Assembly (NCBI GenBank): GCA_910585405.1
Contig: CAJUDO010000002.1
Location: 1-64,000, forward strand
Direction of reading: 5' to 3'
Source of the DNA: an uncultured Peptococcaceae bacterium
GTDB lineage: Bacteria; Bacillota; Peptococcia; Peptococcales; Peptococcaceae
DNA length: 64,000 bases
A program made the position numbers and the translations under genes. Below the pieces are notes generated by a model. That model was not told where the DNA came from, made no database searches, and worked only from the letters and a program-made list of their open reading frames with translations. This document shows positions 9,278 through 16,962 of the stretch, piece by piece; the first letter of the stretch is position 1, and every line of letters starts with the position of its first letter.

Positions 9278-9360
9278 AAAGAAACCAGTATGGCACTTTA
9301 CCCTCTCCTAAACTTTGAGGAGAAGGGCTGCTGTGCCATACTGGTTTCTTTAGGATTTTT
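9278..9360. terminator. Bidirectional terminator with 19-bp arms
   Basis: The arms at 9278-9296 and 9333-9351 are perfect complements and enclose a smaller imperfect stem. T-rich sequence follows on the plus side and A-rich sequence precedes it. It lies between the convergent Xre gene and the hypothetical gene ending at 9375. Confidence 0.75.
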
Positions 9361-9374
9361 TCTTATTTTTTTTA

Positions 9375-9761
9375 TTACTCACACTCTATCATATCACTGT
9401 CAATGATAGAGTGCCGAAATACTTTTTCTTCTAAATATTGATACTCTGGTAATTGGATCGAATAGCGTTGAATTTGTTTCAGAACTTCCTCTTTTTCCTT
9501 TTCTGGAATATTCCAGCGAGTTTCGGGATAACCGTATTGATTTTGGTACGCATCAGCGATCTTATCAAACATCCGTAAGCAAAGATATTCCGCTGACGGA
9601 ATCGGCTCTGGTATAAAACCACCTAAATTGCGGCCACCTTCCAGTAGCAAATAGCCCACTTTCTCCGAATATGCAATATCAAAGTCACTGCCTTGTCGGA
9701 TAAACTCTTTAAAAACATCAAGTACTCGTTTTATTTTTTCTAATTCCTCTGGTGTGTACAT
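9375..9761 (-). CDS. Hypothetical protein, 128 aa
   Basis: No family recognised. The start ATG at 9761 has AAAGGGG eight bases upstream, so the longer reading frame upstream is not used. Small, soluble, acidic and helix-rich at the N-terminus (YTPEELEKIKRVLDVFKEF). A PEPIPSAEYLCLRMFDKIADAYQNQYGYP stretch is the most distinctive part. It stands alone and convergent with the Xre gene. Confidence 0.6.
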   Translation of the reverse strand: MYTPEELEKIKRVLDVFKEFIRQGSDFDIAYSEKVGYLLLEGGRNLGGFIPEPIPSAEYLCLRMFDKIADAYQNQYGYPETRWNIPEKEKEEVLKQIQRYSIQLPEYQYLEEKVFRHSIIDSDMIECE

Positions 9762-9940
9762 AAGAAAATCCCCTTTGCATTCTATTTCTTTACTATAAAT
9801 CATCAAAGAAATTTCATTTTCTCTTAACCGCTATTTTTCTGCTCTATGAATTTTGCAAATTTATCTGCACTGCTTGTCTGTTATTATACACACCAGTATA
9901 GACAGGGCTTGTCTTTTTTCAGAATTTTTCAAAAAATCTT

Positions 9941-10204
9941 TCAGCGCTCCATTACCAATAATTTTAGTCCCGTCTTCTTTTCTCCATCTATCATTACATC
10001 ATAAAAGGCCGGTACACAAACCAGATTATATCCAGACGGTGCTAAATAGCCCCTTGCAACTGCGACTGCCTTTACTGCCTGATTCAATGCTCCTGCTCCA
10101 ATAGTATGCAGCTCTGCTTTACCGTACTCACGGATTGTTCCTGCTAATGCTCCAGCCACTGCACCCACCGAAGAAGTGGCACTTACTCTAAGTACATCGT
10201 GCAT
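9941..10204 (-). CDS. spoVS: Stage V sporulation protein S, copy 2
   Basis: 87 residues from the ATG seven bases after GGGAGG. It covers the whole SpoVS family: VSATSSVGAVAGALAGTIREYGKAELHTIGAGALNQAVKAVAVARGYLAPSG. SpoVS proteins are predicted Alba-like nucleic-acid-binding proteins and are known from sporulation. This copy lacks the seven-residue N-terminal stretch present in copy 1. It lies at the end of a recombination-type gene run, not among sporulation genes, so a DNA- or RNA-binding role there is possible (inference). Confidence 0.9.
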   Translation of the reverse strand: MHDVLRVSATSSVGAVAGALAGTIREYGKAELHTIGAGALNQAVKAVAVARGYLAPSGYNLVCVPAFYDVMIDGEKKTGLKLLVMER

Positions 10205-10297
10205 ATTCATTCCTCCCAATTTGTCACTGCTTGTCTGTTATTATACACGCCAGTATAGACAGGGCTTGTCTTTTTTCAGAATTTTTCAAAAAATCTT

Positions 10298-10582
10298 TCA
10301 GCGTTCCATTACCAATAATTTTAGTGCCGTCTTCTTTTCTCCAGCTACCATTACATCATAAAAGGCTGGTACACAAACCAGATTATATCCAGACGGTGCT
10401 AAATAGCCCCTTGCAACTGCGACTGCCTTTACTGCCTGATTCAATGCTCCTGCTCCAATAGTATGCAGCTCTGCTTTACCGTACTCACGGATTGTTCCTG
10501 CTAATGCTCCAGCCACTGCACCCACCGAAGAAGTGGCACCTACTTTAAGTACAGTGTATTGTTTATTATCCTCATCGTACAT
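10298..10582 (-). CDS. spoVS: Stage V sporulation protein S, copy 1
   Basis: 94 residues, with GGGAGG seven bases before the chosen ATG. It is nearly identical to copy 2, with a longer N-terminus (MYDEDNKQYTVLKV) closer to the usual family start. The invariant TIGAGALNQAVKAVAVARGY core is present. It follows the DpnD/PcfM gene and is likely in the same leftward transcript as the YqaJ module. Confidence 0.92.
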   Translation of the reverse strand: MYDEDNKQYTVLKVGATSSVGAVAGALAGTIREYGKAELHTIGAGALNQAVKAVAVARGYLAPSGYNLVCVPAFYDVMVAGEKKTALKLLVMER

Positions 10583-10610
10583 ATTCATTCCTCCCAATTT
10601 GTCACTACTA

Positions 10611-10793
10611 TTATTTCCCCTCTACCCGTTTTGCTCCAAAAATTACACCGATAAAGTCATCTGCATTCAATACGATTTCTTCTTCATAATATTTTTCTTT
10701 CACATACTGAATCGCCTGTATCGGGCTTTCTGCCTTTATCGTCAAAGTCCTGCATAATGTTTCCTCAATTTCTACACTATACTCATACAACAT
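10611..10793 (-). CDS. DpnD/PcfM family small protein
   Basis: 60 residues matching the DpnD/PcfM C-terminal family: YSVEIEETLCRTLTIKAESPIQAIQYVKEKYYEEEIVLNADDF. These proteins occur in conjugative elements and phages near replication or restriction genes; their biochemical role is unknown to me. It lies between spoVS copy 1 and the probable annealing protein. Confidence 0.75.
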   Translation of the reverse strand: MLYEYSVEIEETLCRTLTIKAESPIQAIQYVKEKYYEEEIVLNADDFIGVIFGAKRVEGK

Positions 10794-10809
10794 TCTTTTC
10801 CACTCCTTC

Positions 10810-11526
10810 TCAACTTGCTTTTGTCGTTGCCTCTTTCAATATCTTGATAAAATCACTGGCCTGTTCCCTGCTCAATTCCTTGCAGTCATTTACCTGATAC
10901 CGTTTTCGCAATTCTTTTCGAACCTGTTCCACCGACAGCCGATGCTGCGACATCAGCGAGTAAATATAATCCAACTGTTTCTCGCTTACTAACTGCACTT
11001 TTCCTGATTTTTGCTGCTGTTGTTGCTTATTGGCTGTCTTCTGTCCATTTGCCTGTTCTGATTCGCTTTCCCTGTCATCATCTACAATATCCTGACTGAA
11101 TACATCGCTGCTCCTGGTTGCAGTCAGCACTGCATCCACAAAGGCTCGTTTTTTCGCCATTTTCAGGACAATATTCGCTGTATCAAAGGGCGCATATTTG
11201 AGATATTTCTTTTCCTTGCTGTTGCAGCAGCCCACACCTTCCGCTACAATCTGACCGGTATCGCTGTTAAATAATACAGCTTTGATTTCATAAGCAAAAT
11301 AGGGCTCCTCCGAATTCACATCACGGCTGATTAATTCAAACCGTTTCCCGTATCCATACAAATCACACAATTTTTCTGCGCCTGATTTAAATAGACAATA
11401 TTTATCAGTTTTCGGAATATTGCCATAATCTATATCAGCAACTAAAACTTCCTGCACAAACAAATCCAACTCTTCTTTGCGCTGCTTGGCCTGCTCAATA
11501 GCGCTTGCCTGTCTTGGCTCATTCAT
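10810..11526 (-). CDS. Phage/plasmid-type protein, possible single-strand annealing protein
   Basis: 238 residues. The pattern LFKSGAEKLCDLYG, then CNSKEKKYLKYAPFDTANIVLKMAKKRAFVDAVLTATRSSDVFSQD is shared by proteins found next to recombination nucleases in phages and plasmids. The C-terminal ~60 residues (SEKQLDYIYSLMSQHRLSVEQVRKELRKRY) form a small helical domain after a Gln-rich linker. It overlaps the YqaJ exonuclease gene by eight bases. An exonuclease plus annealing protein pair is a standard layout, so an annealing role is likely, but this is inferred from position and not from a confirmed fold. Confidence 0.6.
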   Translation of the reverse strand: MNEPRQASAIEQAKQRKEELDLFVQEVLVADIDYGNIPKTDKYCLFKSGAEKLCDLYGYGKRFELISRDVNSEEPYFAYEIKAVLFNSDTGQIVAEGVGCCNSKEKKYLKYAPFDTANIVLKMAKKRAFVDAVLTATRSSDVFSQDIVDDDRESESEQANGQKTANKQQQQQKSGKVQLVSEKQLDYIYSLMSQHRLSVEQVRKELRKRYQVNDCKELSREQASDFIKILKEATTKAS

Positions 11527-12478
11527 CTATCTTTGCCCCCTTTCTGCTCTTTACAGCAAACTTCCGGTACTGCACCTTATAAACATACTGCTCATATAGT
11601 TCCGGCTCGTCACGTTTCATCTGCTTGCTGTCAAATTTCTCAGATACAATTTCCGGCCAATTGATTTCCACAGCTCCCAAAACAGCCTTTTCATGCTTTT
11701 GCAATAAGCCTTTCAAACGATTTTCGGCCAATTGCTTCTGCTCTTTAGCTGCCGTTTCTTTCTGCTTGGCATCCAAATATAAATCAATCCATTGCTGCTC
11801 GTCCTCATCTAATTGCAGCACTTCCTGGTCTTCTACCTTAGGATATAAACTGTCCAAAAACGCGGTCATAGGTTTCGTACCATCAATGGGCGGCTCTGTC
11901 TCTGTTTCCACATGATGCCAGAATAACTTTTCTTTCTGAATCAACCTTTTAATATACGGCTTATCCCGCTCAACAAACTTCCAGATAAAATGATTCCCCC
12001 CAATCAGAGCTGCAATATAGGCACCCTGATAGCCTGTCACCGCCATATAGTGCTGCAGCTGGGCATAGTATTCATTAGGAACCCCTTCATCCCAATCTCC
12101 TGCTTTATAGGCGCTGGCTGTTTTCGCTTCAAAGATACAATTCCCATACACCGGATCATATAAAAATCCATCCAAATTGGCCTGCATAAAGCTATATTGA
12201 CTATGCTGTAATAAATATGGCTCTGTATACACACGCAGACCTGTACGGGCTGTAAATTCCTCCCGCACCACAGGCTCCAACAATTTTCCCCAATAGGCTG
12301 CTTCTGTTTCTTCCGGTAAGGTTTGAAGCTCTTTTACTTTCTCATTCCATAACTCCCAGGTCGATTTGAACGGGCTAATCCCCAAGATAACCGCCGCATC
12401 GGAACCTCCTATTCCCGTTTTTCTCAGTTGCAGCCATTCTTCATAGCTTAGATTTTCTGTTGAAACAATCTTCCTCAT
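11519..12478 (-). CDS. YqaJ-family viral recombinase (lambda exonuclease-like)
   Basis: 319 residues from the ATG with GGAG eight bases upstream. The N-terminus RKTGIGGSDAAVILGISPFKSTWELWNEK is the YqaJ hallmark. PD-(D/E)XK residues follow: DGFLYDPVYGNCIFEAKTASAY and the later YYAQLQHYMAVTG. These enzymes are 5'-3' dsDNA exonucleases that work with annealing proteins; the next gene downstream probably provides one. Part of the accessory island. Confidence 0.9.
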   Translation of the reverse strand: MRKIVSTENLSYEEWLQLRKTGIGGSDAAVILGISPFKSTWELWNEKVKELQTLPEETEAAYWGKLLEPVVREEFTARTGLRVYTEPYLLQHSQYSFMQANLDGFLYDPVYGNCIFEAKTASAYKAGDWDEGVPNEYYAQLQHYMAVTGYQGAYIAALIGGNHFIWKFVERDKPYIKRLIQKEKLFWHHVETETEPPIDGTKPMTAFLDSLYPKVEDQEVLQLDEDEQQWIDLYLDAKQKETAAKEQKQLAENRLKGLLQKHEKAVLGAVEINWPEIVSEKFDSKQMKRDEPELYEQYVYKVQYRKFAVKSRKGAKIDE

Positions 12479-12615
12479 ATGAATCTCCTTCTCCAAACAA
12501 ATCAGGGCTGCAGCATATCCTATCCACTGCAACCCTGATTTTTATATTTCATATTATTTGACATAGAAAAAGAGCGTATCGAGATCTCCTCTCCATACGC
12601 TCATACATGTTTTTA

Positions 12616-12855
12616 TCACGATTTTGTCTGCCTTTCTTCGAAATAGCGATCTGCGATATACTCTGCCGACTCTGCCCACAACACATTGTCTGTGTTCCGC
12701 AAAACTTTATAGGTTTCAGAACGATAAAACAAAACCAAAGCATCCTGAAATGTAATCTGTAATCTTTCCTGAATTACTTTGATAACTGCTCGAATTTGGA
12801 TACACATATTCATTGTAATATCCTTCCCATTAAAGGTATAAATCACATCACGCAT
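12616..12855 (-). CDS. DUF3791-like small protein
   Basis: 79 residues. The segment FQDALVLFYRSETYKVLRNTDNVLWAESAEYIADRYFEE resembles the DUF3791 family, short proteins seen in toxin-antitoxin-like pairs and mobile regions. It stands between the TIGR03299 and YqaJ genes on the same strand. Function unknown. Confidence 0.55.
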   Translation of the reverse strand: MRDVIYTFNGKDITMNMCIQIRAVIKVIQERLQITFQDALVLFYRSETYKVLRNTDNVLWAESAEYIADRYFEERQTKS

Positions 12856-12957
12856 ACGTATCTCTCCCTATCAGTTCTAAATATGCAAGCGCTTTTTCAG
12901 TATGAATATACCAAATAATATTATATCTTATCCATCCCCCTCCTGCAAGGACAGCAA

Positions 12958-13887
12958 TTATGCTGCCAAAAATTTCACGGCTTGGTCAAGCATTGGGTGT
13001 CCATCCATAGTCTTACTGAATAAATTTTCCTGATACCGCTGTGTTTTCCGCAAGGGTTCCGCATGGGTAGCAAAATCCGAAACTGCATTGATAAATCTCC
13101 AGCCCGATTTCGGTAATACTTTCAAGTCCGGCGCGTCAAAATAACGATGCTGTAAATCCATTCTCAGACGCAAAATATTTTTCTCCTGCTGTTCCGTCGC
13201 CTGATCAGGTACCGGCAATAATTCATCTACCCAAGTCTTCACCATTTTGTCTGACAATCGAATTGTACTAAGCCGCTCTGCTTCCTGCTGTAACCCTTTT
13301 AAATATTGATTCGCCATAAATAAGGTATTTCTTGCTTCATCCAGCTTCTTTTGGATATCTCCTTTATGCGTCACCGACCAACTGCGTTTCGCTGTATTTA
13401 AAGCAAGATTCAGCGTATTATTACACACCACCCTGACTGGCGTTGCCGCTACTCGAATGGCCCCGCTACCATCATGACTGTTCGTAAATACCAAATAAGG
13501 GGTTACCTCTTCTCCCACCAACTGAAAACGGTCTGGTAATTTGGCCAGCAGCCACACCCGCTTTCCGCCGCATAAACTGCCAGCCGTTTCATAGGTTACG
13601 CCTTCCCCCAATAAATTATCTGTAAAGGCAAAGGCTTCTTCATTTTGTACCACCCGATACCGATCGCTGACCACACCTAATACGGCATGATTATCATTGC
13701 GAATATTGGCCCGAAAACCGTGAATGGGGTATCCGTCTACTGTTCGAATGTCCTCCTGCCGTACCTTCCACGATAAACCACTGTAGCGCAATGCCTCTTT
13801 TGATGTTGGCGCTTCCTCTACGCTGGTCCCTAATCCGTGCCATGGTGTTTCTCTTACATAAAACATACTTTCTACATTTGCTGCCAT
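12958..13887 (-). CDS. DUF932 / TIGR03299 phage-plasmid-like protein
   Basis: 309 residues from the ATG nine bases after GGGAGA. Family signature: FYVRETPWHGLGTSVEEAPTSKEAL at the start, then GYPIHGFRANIRNDNHAVLGVVSDRYRVVQNEEAFAFTD. DUF932 proteins occur with recombinases and YqaJ nucleases on plasmids and phages; biochemical role unknown. Placed upstream of the YqaJ gene in the same direction. Confidence 0.85.
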   Translation of the reverse strand: MAANVESMFYVRETPWHGLGTSVEEAPTSKEALRYSGLSWKVRQEDIRTVDGYPIHGFRANIRNDNHAVLGVVSDRYRVVQNEEAFAFTDNLLGEGVTYETAGSLCGGKRVWLLAKLPDRFQLVGEEVTPYLVFTNSHDGSGAIRVAATPVRVVCNNTLNLALNTAKRSWSVTHKGDIQKKLDEARNTLFMANQYLKGLQQEAERLSTIRLSDKMVKTWVDELLPVPDQATEQQEKNILRLRMDLQHRYFDAPDLKVLPKSGWRFINAVSDFATHAEPLRKTQRYQENLFSKTMDGHPMLDQAVKFLAA

Positions 13888-13982
13888 AAAAATCATTCTC
13901 CCTTTATTGAATTTTTATTTATCATCAAACAGAGAGCACTCCTGCCAGATTGCCCTCTGTGAGTGATTAAATTAGTTTTAAA

Positions 13983-14027
13983 CACAGAAAAAGCCGTGCA
14001 AAAGGATTTCCCTCATACACAGCTTTT
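13983..14027 (-). terminator. Probable hairpin terminator
   Basis: On the minus strand an interrupted stem (AGC-GTG-AGG with CCT-CAC-GCT) is followed by a T run. It lies in the gap between the AAA/nuclease gene and the DUF932 gene. Confidence 0.45.
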
Positions 14028-14095
14028 TAGCCTTGCAATTATTTTTGACGTATCTGTTTATTTCTGTTTCTAACGTCACTTTCTTTTTGATGGAC

Positions 14096-14130
14096 AAAAA
14101 CCGGATGAAAGAATACTCTCCCATCCGGTC
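14096..14130 (-). terminator. Terminator of the AAA/PD-(D/E)XK gene
   Basis: ACCGGATG and CATCCGGT arms (14099-14106, 14122-14129) are followed by TTTTT on the minus strand, just after the stop at 14139. Confidence 0.75.
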
Positions 14131-14138
14131 ATTGAATT

Positions 14139-15710
14139 CTATTTCTTCATTTTTTCAATCATGCACTGATGATGTTTATCTTTTTTATTATAATTGATTC
14201 CCACCAGCAATACCTCACCGCTATAATCCTGCAGCGCCTCACCATATTGTTTCTGCTTCATTTGAGCGATTGCCCCTTCTGCCGATGCATCCCATTTCAA
14301 TTCGACTACTATAGCTGGTTTGTTTGAATGCTTGCGCGGCAGAAAAACGATGTCCGCAAACCCTTTTCCTGTCGGTAATTCCCGTATCAGGAAATATTCG
14401 TTCCTGGCTGTATAATATGCTAATGAAATTACGCAGCTTAATGCATTTTCATTATTATACTGCAAGATTGATGTGGTATTCATATGTACGGAATCAATCC
14501 CTTTGGCCACCGCTTCTTCATGACATTGCAGCGTGTCTTCTAGTAATTGCTTAGACATTTCAACCGCTTGAATCACTTCAGACCATCCAGAACCTTTTAT
14601 CGCGCGCAGAAATTCTCCGCGCACTTCCTCATTTGGGATATACACCTCTCTGCTGTTAAATTCAAAAGCTAAATATCCTAGATGCACCAATAGCGTTAAT
14701 ACATCATCTCTATTGGCAAAGGTTGTCATATCATTATGAAATGTTTCTGGATCAATCTCACAACGATTACCGCCCAGCATCTGCACAACAGCATCCTTTA
14801 ATCCATCATAATTCAGATCAATATATACTTTCAACGATTCATAAGTTTCTGTACTGGTCCAATAGCTTCCAAACTCCTGATTACGCATGGCATCCACAAC
14901 AGACTTAGGATTATATATATGAGTTTCATTTTTCAAGGAATAACCATCATACCACCGTTGTGTCTCCAGAAAATCCATGTCATACTGCACACACAGATTT
15001 TTCACTTCCTCTTCCGTAAAGCCAGCAAACTCAGCTAATCTTCCAGCCCTTGTCATAGAATATTCATCAAACATATTAAGTGCGGAGTGTGTACCATACT
15101 TCTTAATCGGTAAAATACCTGTCATATATGCTAATTTGATATATGGCTGATCTTTTAACAAGTCTCTTAGAAAATCCAAATATTTTTTATGTTCTTCTAC
15201 TGCCAATTGTTTCTCGCGAAACACACAATCCCATTCGTCTATGATAAAGATAAAGCCCTGTTCTGTTTTCGCATAAATTTTTTCCAGAGCAGAAACAAGG
15301 CTTGCTTCTGTAGAAGAAAAATACGCTGCATAGTCCTCTCTCAATTCTTCCAATATAGCACTTTGCAAATTACCAAGCATTTTTTCCATATCACCTGAAC
15401 GGCTTAAAAAACGCTGCATATTAATGAAAAGCACATTGTACTGGTTCAAATGTTCTTTATATGAAGCAGCTTTGCTGATTTTTAAATTCATAAAAAGGTC
15501 TTCCGAGTCGCAGGTGCGACAATAATAGGCAGATAGCATTTTTGCTGCCATAGATTTACCGAACCGTCTGGGACGACTAACGCAGATAAATTTCTGTTCT
15601 GTGCCAATGCAGCGATTTGTATAAGCAATCAATTCGGATTTATCTACATAAATTTCTGATCGCACCGCATCCTGAAAACCAATTTTTGTTGGATTTAAGT
15701 AGATTCCCAT
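14139..15710 (-). CDS. AAA-ATPase-like / PD-(D/E)XK nuclease family protein
   Basis: 523 residues; the ATG at 15710 follows GGGGG by nine bases. It has the two-part layout of the PF09820 and PF08011 families: an N-terminal ATPase-like domain with SRPRRFGKSMAAKML and IIDEWDCVF (Walker B), then a C-terminal PD-(D/E)XK-like domain with GFADIVFLPRK and AIVVELKWDASAEGAIAQMKQKQY. These proteins are abundant and laterally mobile in gut anaerobes; their role is unknown. The C-terminal 40 residues are also seen in a broken copy at 19462-19578. Confidence 0.85.
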   Translation of the reverse strand: MGIYLNPTKIGFQDAVRSEIYVDKSELIAYTNRCIGTEQKFICVSRPRRFGKSMAAKMLSAYYCRTCDSEDLFMNLKISKAASYKEHLNQYNVLFINMQRFLSRSGDMEKMLGNLQSAILEELREDYAAYFSSTEASLVSALEKIYAKTEQGFIFIIDEWDCVFREKQLAVEEHKKYLDFLRDLLKDQPYIKLAYMTGILPIKKYGTHSALNMFDEYSMTRAGRLAEFAGFTEEEVKNLCVQYDMDFLETQRWYDGYSLKNETHIYNPKSVVDAMRNQEFGSYWTSTETYESLKVYIDLNYDGLKDAVVQMLGGNRCEIDPETFHNDMTTFANRDDVLTLLVHLGYLAFEFNSREVYIPNEEVRGEFLRAIKGSGWSEVIQAVEMSKQLLEDTLQCHEEAVAKGIDSVHMNTTSILQYNNENALSCVISLAYYTARNEYFLIRELPTGKGFADIVFLPRKHSNKPAIVVELKWDASAEGAIAQMKQKQYGEALQDYSGEVLLVGINYNKKDKHHQCMIEKMKK

Positions 15711-15838
15711 TATGTCACGCCCCCTTTGTTTTTTCATTGTATCAAAAAAGCTTTATCACTGCAAGCTGAGTTTTACAACTATAGAAATTTGCGGTTTCCC
15801 TTCATTCCCTTTTTCTGTGTTATGATTATTTTCACACT

Positions 15839-16621
15839 TCACTCCGTACCTTCTGCCACAACATCATCAATATCCATACAATCTTCCCATAATTCTGCTA
15901 AAGACTTTTTTGCCTTCCAACTGTGACCAATTTTCTGCTCCAGTTCTATAAACTGTTTAAATATTTCTGGATAACGCCGCATATTTTCCTGTACCTTGCT
16001 GTCCCTGGCAAAAATACATAACATGCAACTGCACCGATCTATATACCCATAACAAGGATGGGGCTTGATGTTCAGTTTTTTGCAGAACTCAAACATTTTG
16101 CCCTTTTCGTAATCTAACATAGGCCTGTGCCAATGGCACTCAAATTTCCCTTTGCGCTCCGTTTTTAGTGTTGTGCTATGATACTCAAACTCTGGCAAAA
16201 GTGCTCTGCCTCTGGACTCGTCCCTGCGTTCACCTGAAACAAACAGCACTTTTGAACCCAACCTCTCTCGGTTGGCCCGAATCCATTTATCAGTAATACC
16301 AGTTTTCAGGTAGGCAGTACACCAACGATTTTTACTGTCCGGCCAACGTTTTCTAGCCTCTAACAGACCTAAAAATCCTCTTGGTTCTCTGAGCAATACC
16401 GGTTTGACTTTTAAAATTGCAGCTGTTTTATAAAACAATTCCCCATTGATAGGGTATTCTGCCCCCGTGTCACAATACAGCAAATAAATCCTTTCCGGCG
16501 CAAAATTCTGCATGGCCCAATATAATGCTCCTGTGCTGTCTATCCCTGTACTGTAGGATACAATCACTGAAGTATAATTATATCTGGCTGATAACGGCAC
16601 ATCAATCTTTGTTCTCGCCAT
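15839..16621 (-). CDS. PAPS-reductase / DndC-like adenine nucleotide alpha-hydrolase family protein
   Basis: 260 residues. The PP-loop is SYSTGIDSTGAL near residue 23. RWCTAYLKTGITDKW and the Cys cluster CYGYIDRCSCMLCIF near the C-terminus match the phosphoadenosine phosphosulfate reductase family branch found in phages and defence islands. The SD AAAGGAG is well placed. No DndABDE, sulfur assimilation or other thiolation genes lie near, so this is an orphan. The Cys pattern would fit an Fe-S-dependent sulfur or base modification activity (inference). Confidence 0.8.
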   Translation of the reverse strand: MARTKIDVPLSARYNYTSVIVSYSTGIDSTGALYWAMQNFAPERIYLLYCDTGAEYPINGELFYKTAAILKVKPVLLREPRGFLGLLEARKRWPDSKNRWCTAYLKTGITDKWIRANRERLGSKVLFVSGERRDESRGRALLPEFEYHSTTLKTERKGKFECHWHRPMLDYEKGKMFEFCKKLNIKPHPCYGYIDRCSCMLCIFARDSKVQENMRRYPEIFKQFIELEQKIGHSWKAKKSLAELWEDCMDIDDVVAEGTE

Positions 16622-16650
16622 ACTTCATCTCTCCTTTATCCATTGGCATA

Positions 16651-16689
16651 CAAAAAAGCCGGATCTCATTTCTGAAATCCGACTAAAAA
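16651..16689 (-). terminator. Terminator between the DUF4143 ATPase and PAPS-reductase-like genes
   Basis: A GTCGGATT...GATCCGGC stem is followed on the minus strand by TTTTTT. It ends the transcript from the DUF4143 gene. Confidence 0.7.
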
Positions 16690-16962
16690 TCACGCTAAAT
16701 TATTACTCCAAACATATTCCGCTTTTACCAGTATGATATTTTTTATGGAAAGCTCTCAAAGTAGCTTGATTAAGCCTTTCACGGCATTAACTTTCCATTT
16801 TTCCAAAAGTTTTCAGTTATTTTAACCCCTTTTATTTTTCTTCATTTGTGTCTTTTTGTATGGAATTAAAATAGACAAAAACTACTCAATTCTTTTTAGT
16901 TCTACCAGCTTATCCTACTTGTAATTTCTCCTTTTTGGTATTCCATTATTACTTAGAATGCC
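16690..16962. other. Non-coding gap with a possible three-way-junction element
   Basis: No gene is seen. At 16746-16797 an outer stem (TGGAAAG/CTTTCCA) encloses two small hairpins (AAGCT/AGCTT and GCC/GGC) joined by TTAA linkers. This could be a small structured RNA or chance. The rest is AT-rich with nothing recognisable. Confidence 0.3.

Larger units (their letters stand above)
9868..10602. repeat. Tandem duplication carrying two spoVS copies
   Basis: Unit 1 begins at 9868 and unit 2 at 10225, a period of 357 bp. Each unit holds one spoVS gene and its flanks, including the segment around the AGACAGGGCTTGTCT hairpin. Copies differ at only a few positions, plus a 21-bp difference near the gene start, so the duplication looks recent. 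Confidence 0.9.

Noticed and set aside
9278..9351. Terminal inverted repeats of an IS element
   Set aside because: Only 36 bp separate the arms, and T-rich sequence and convergent genes mark it as a terminator.
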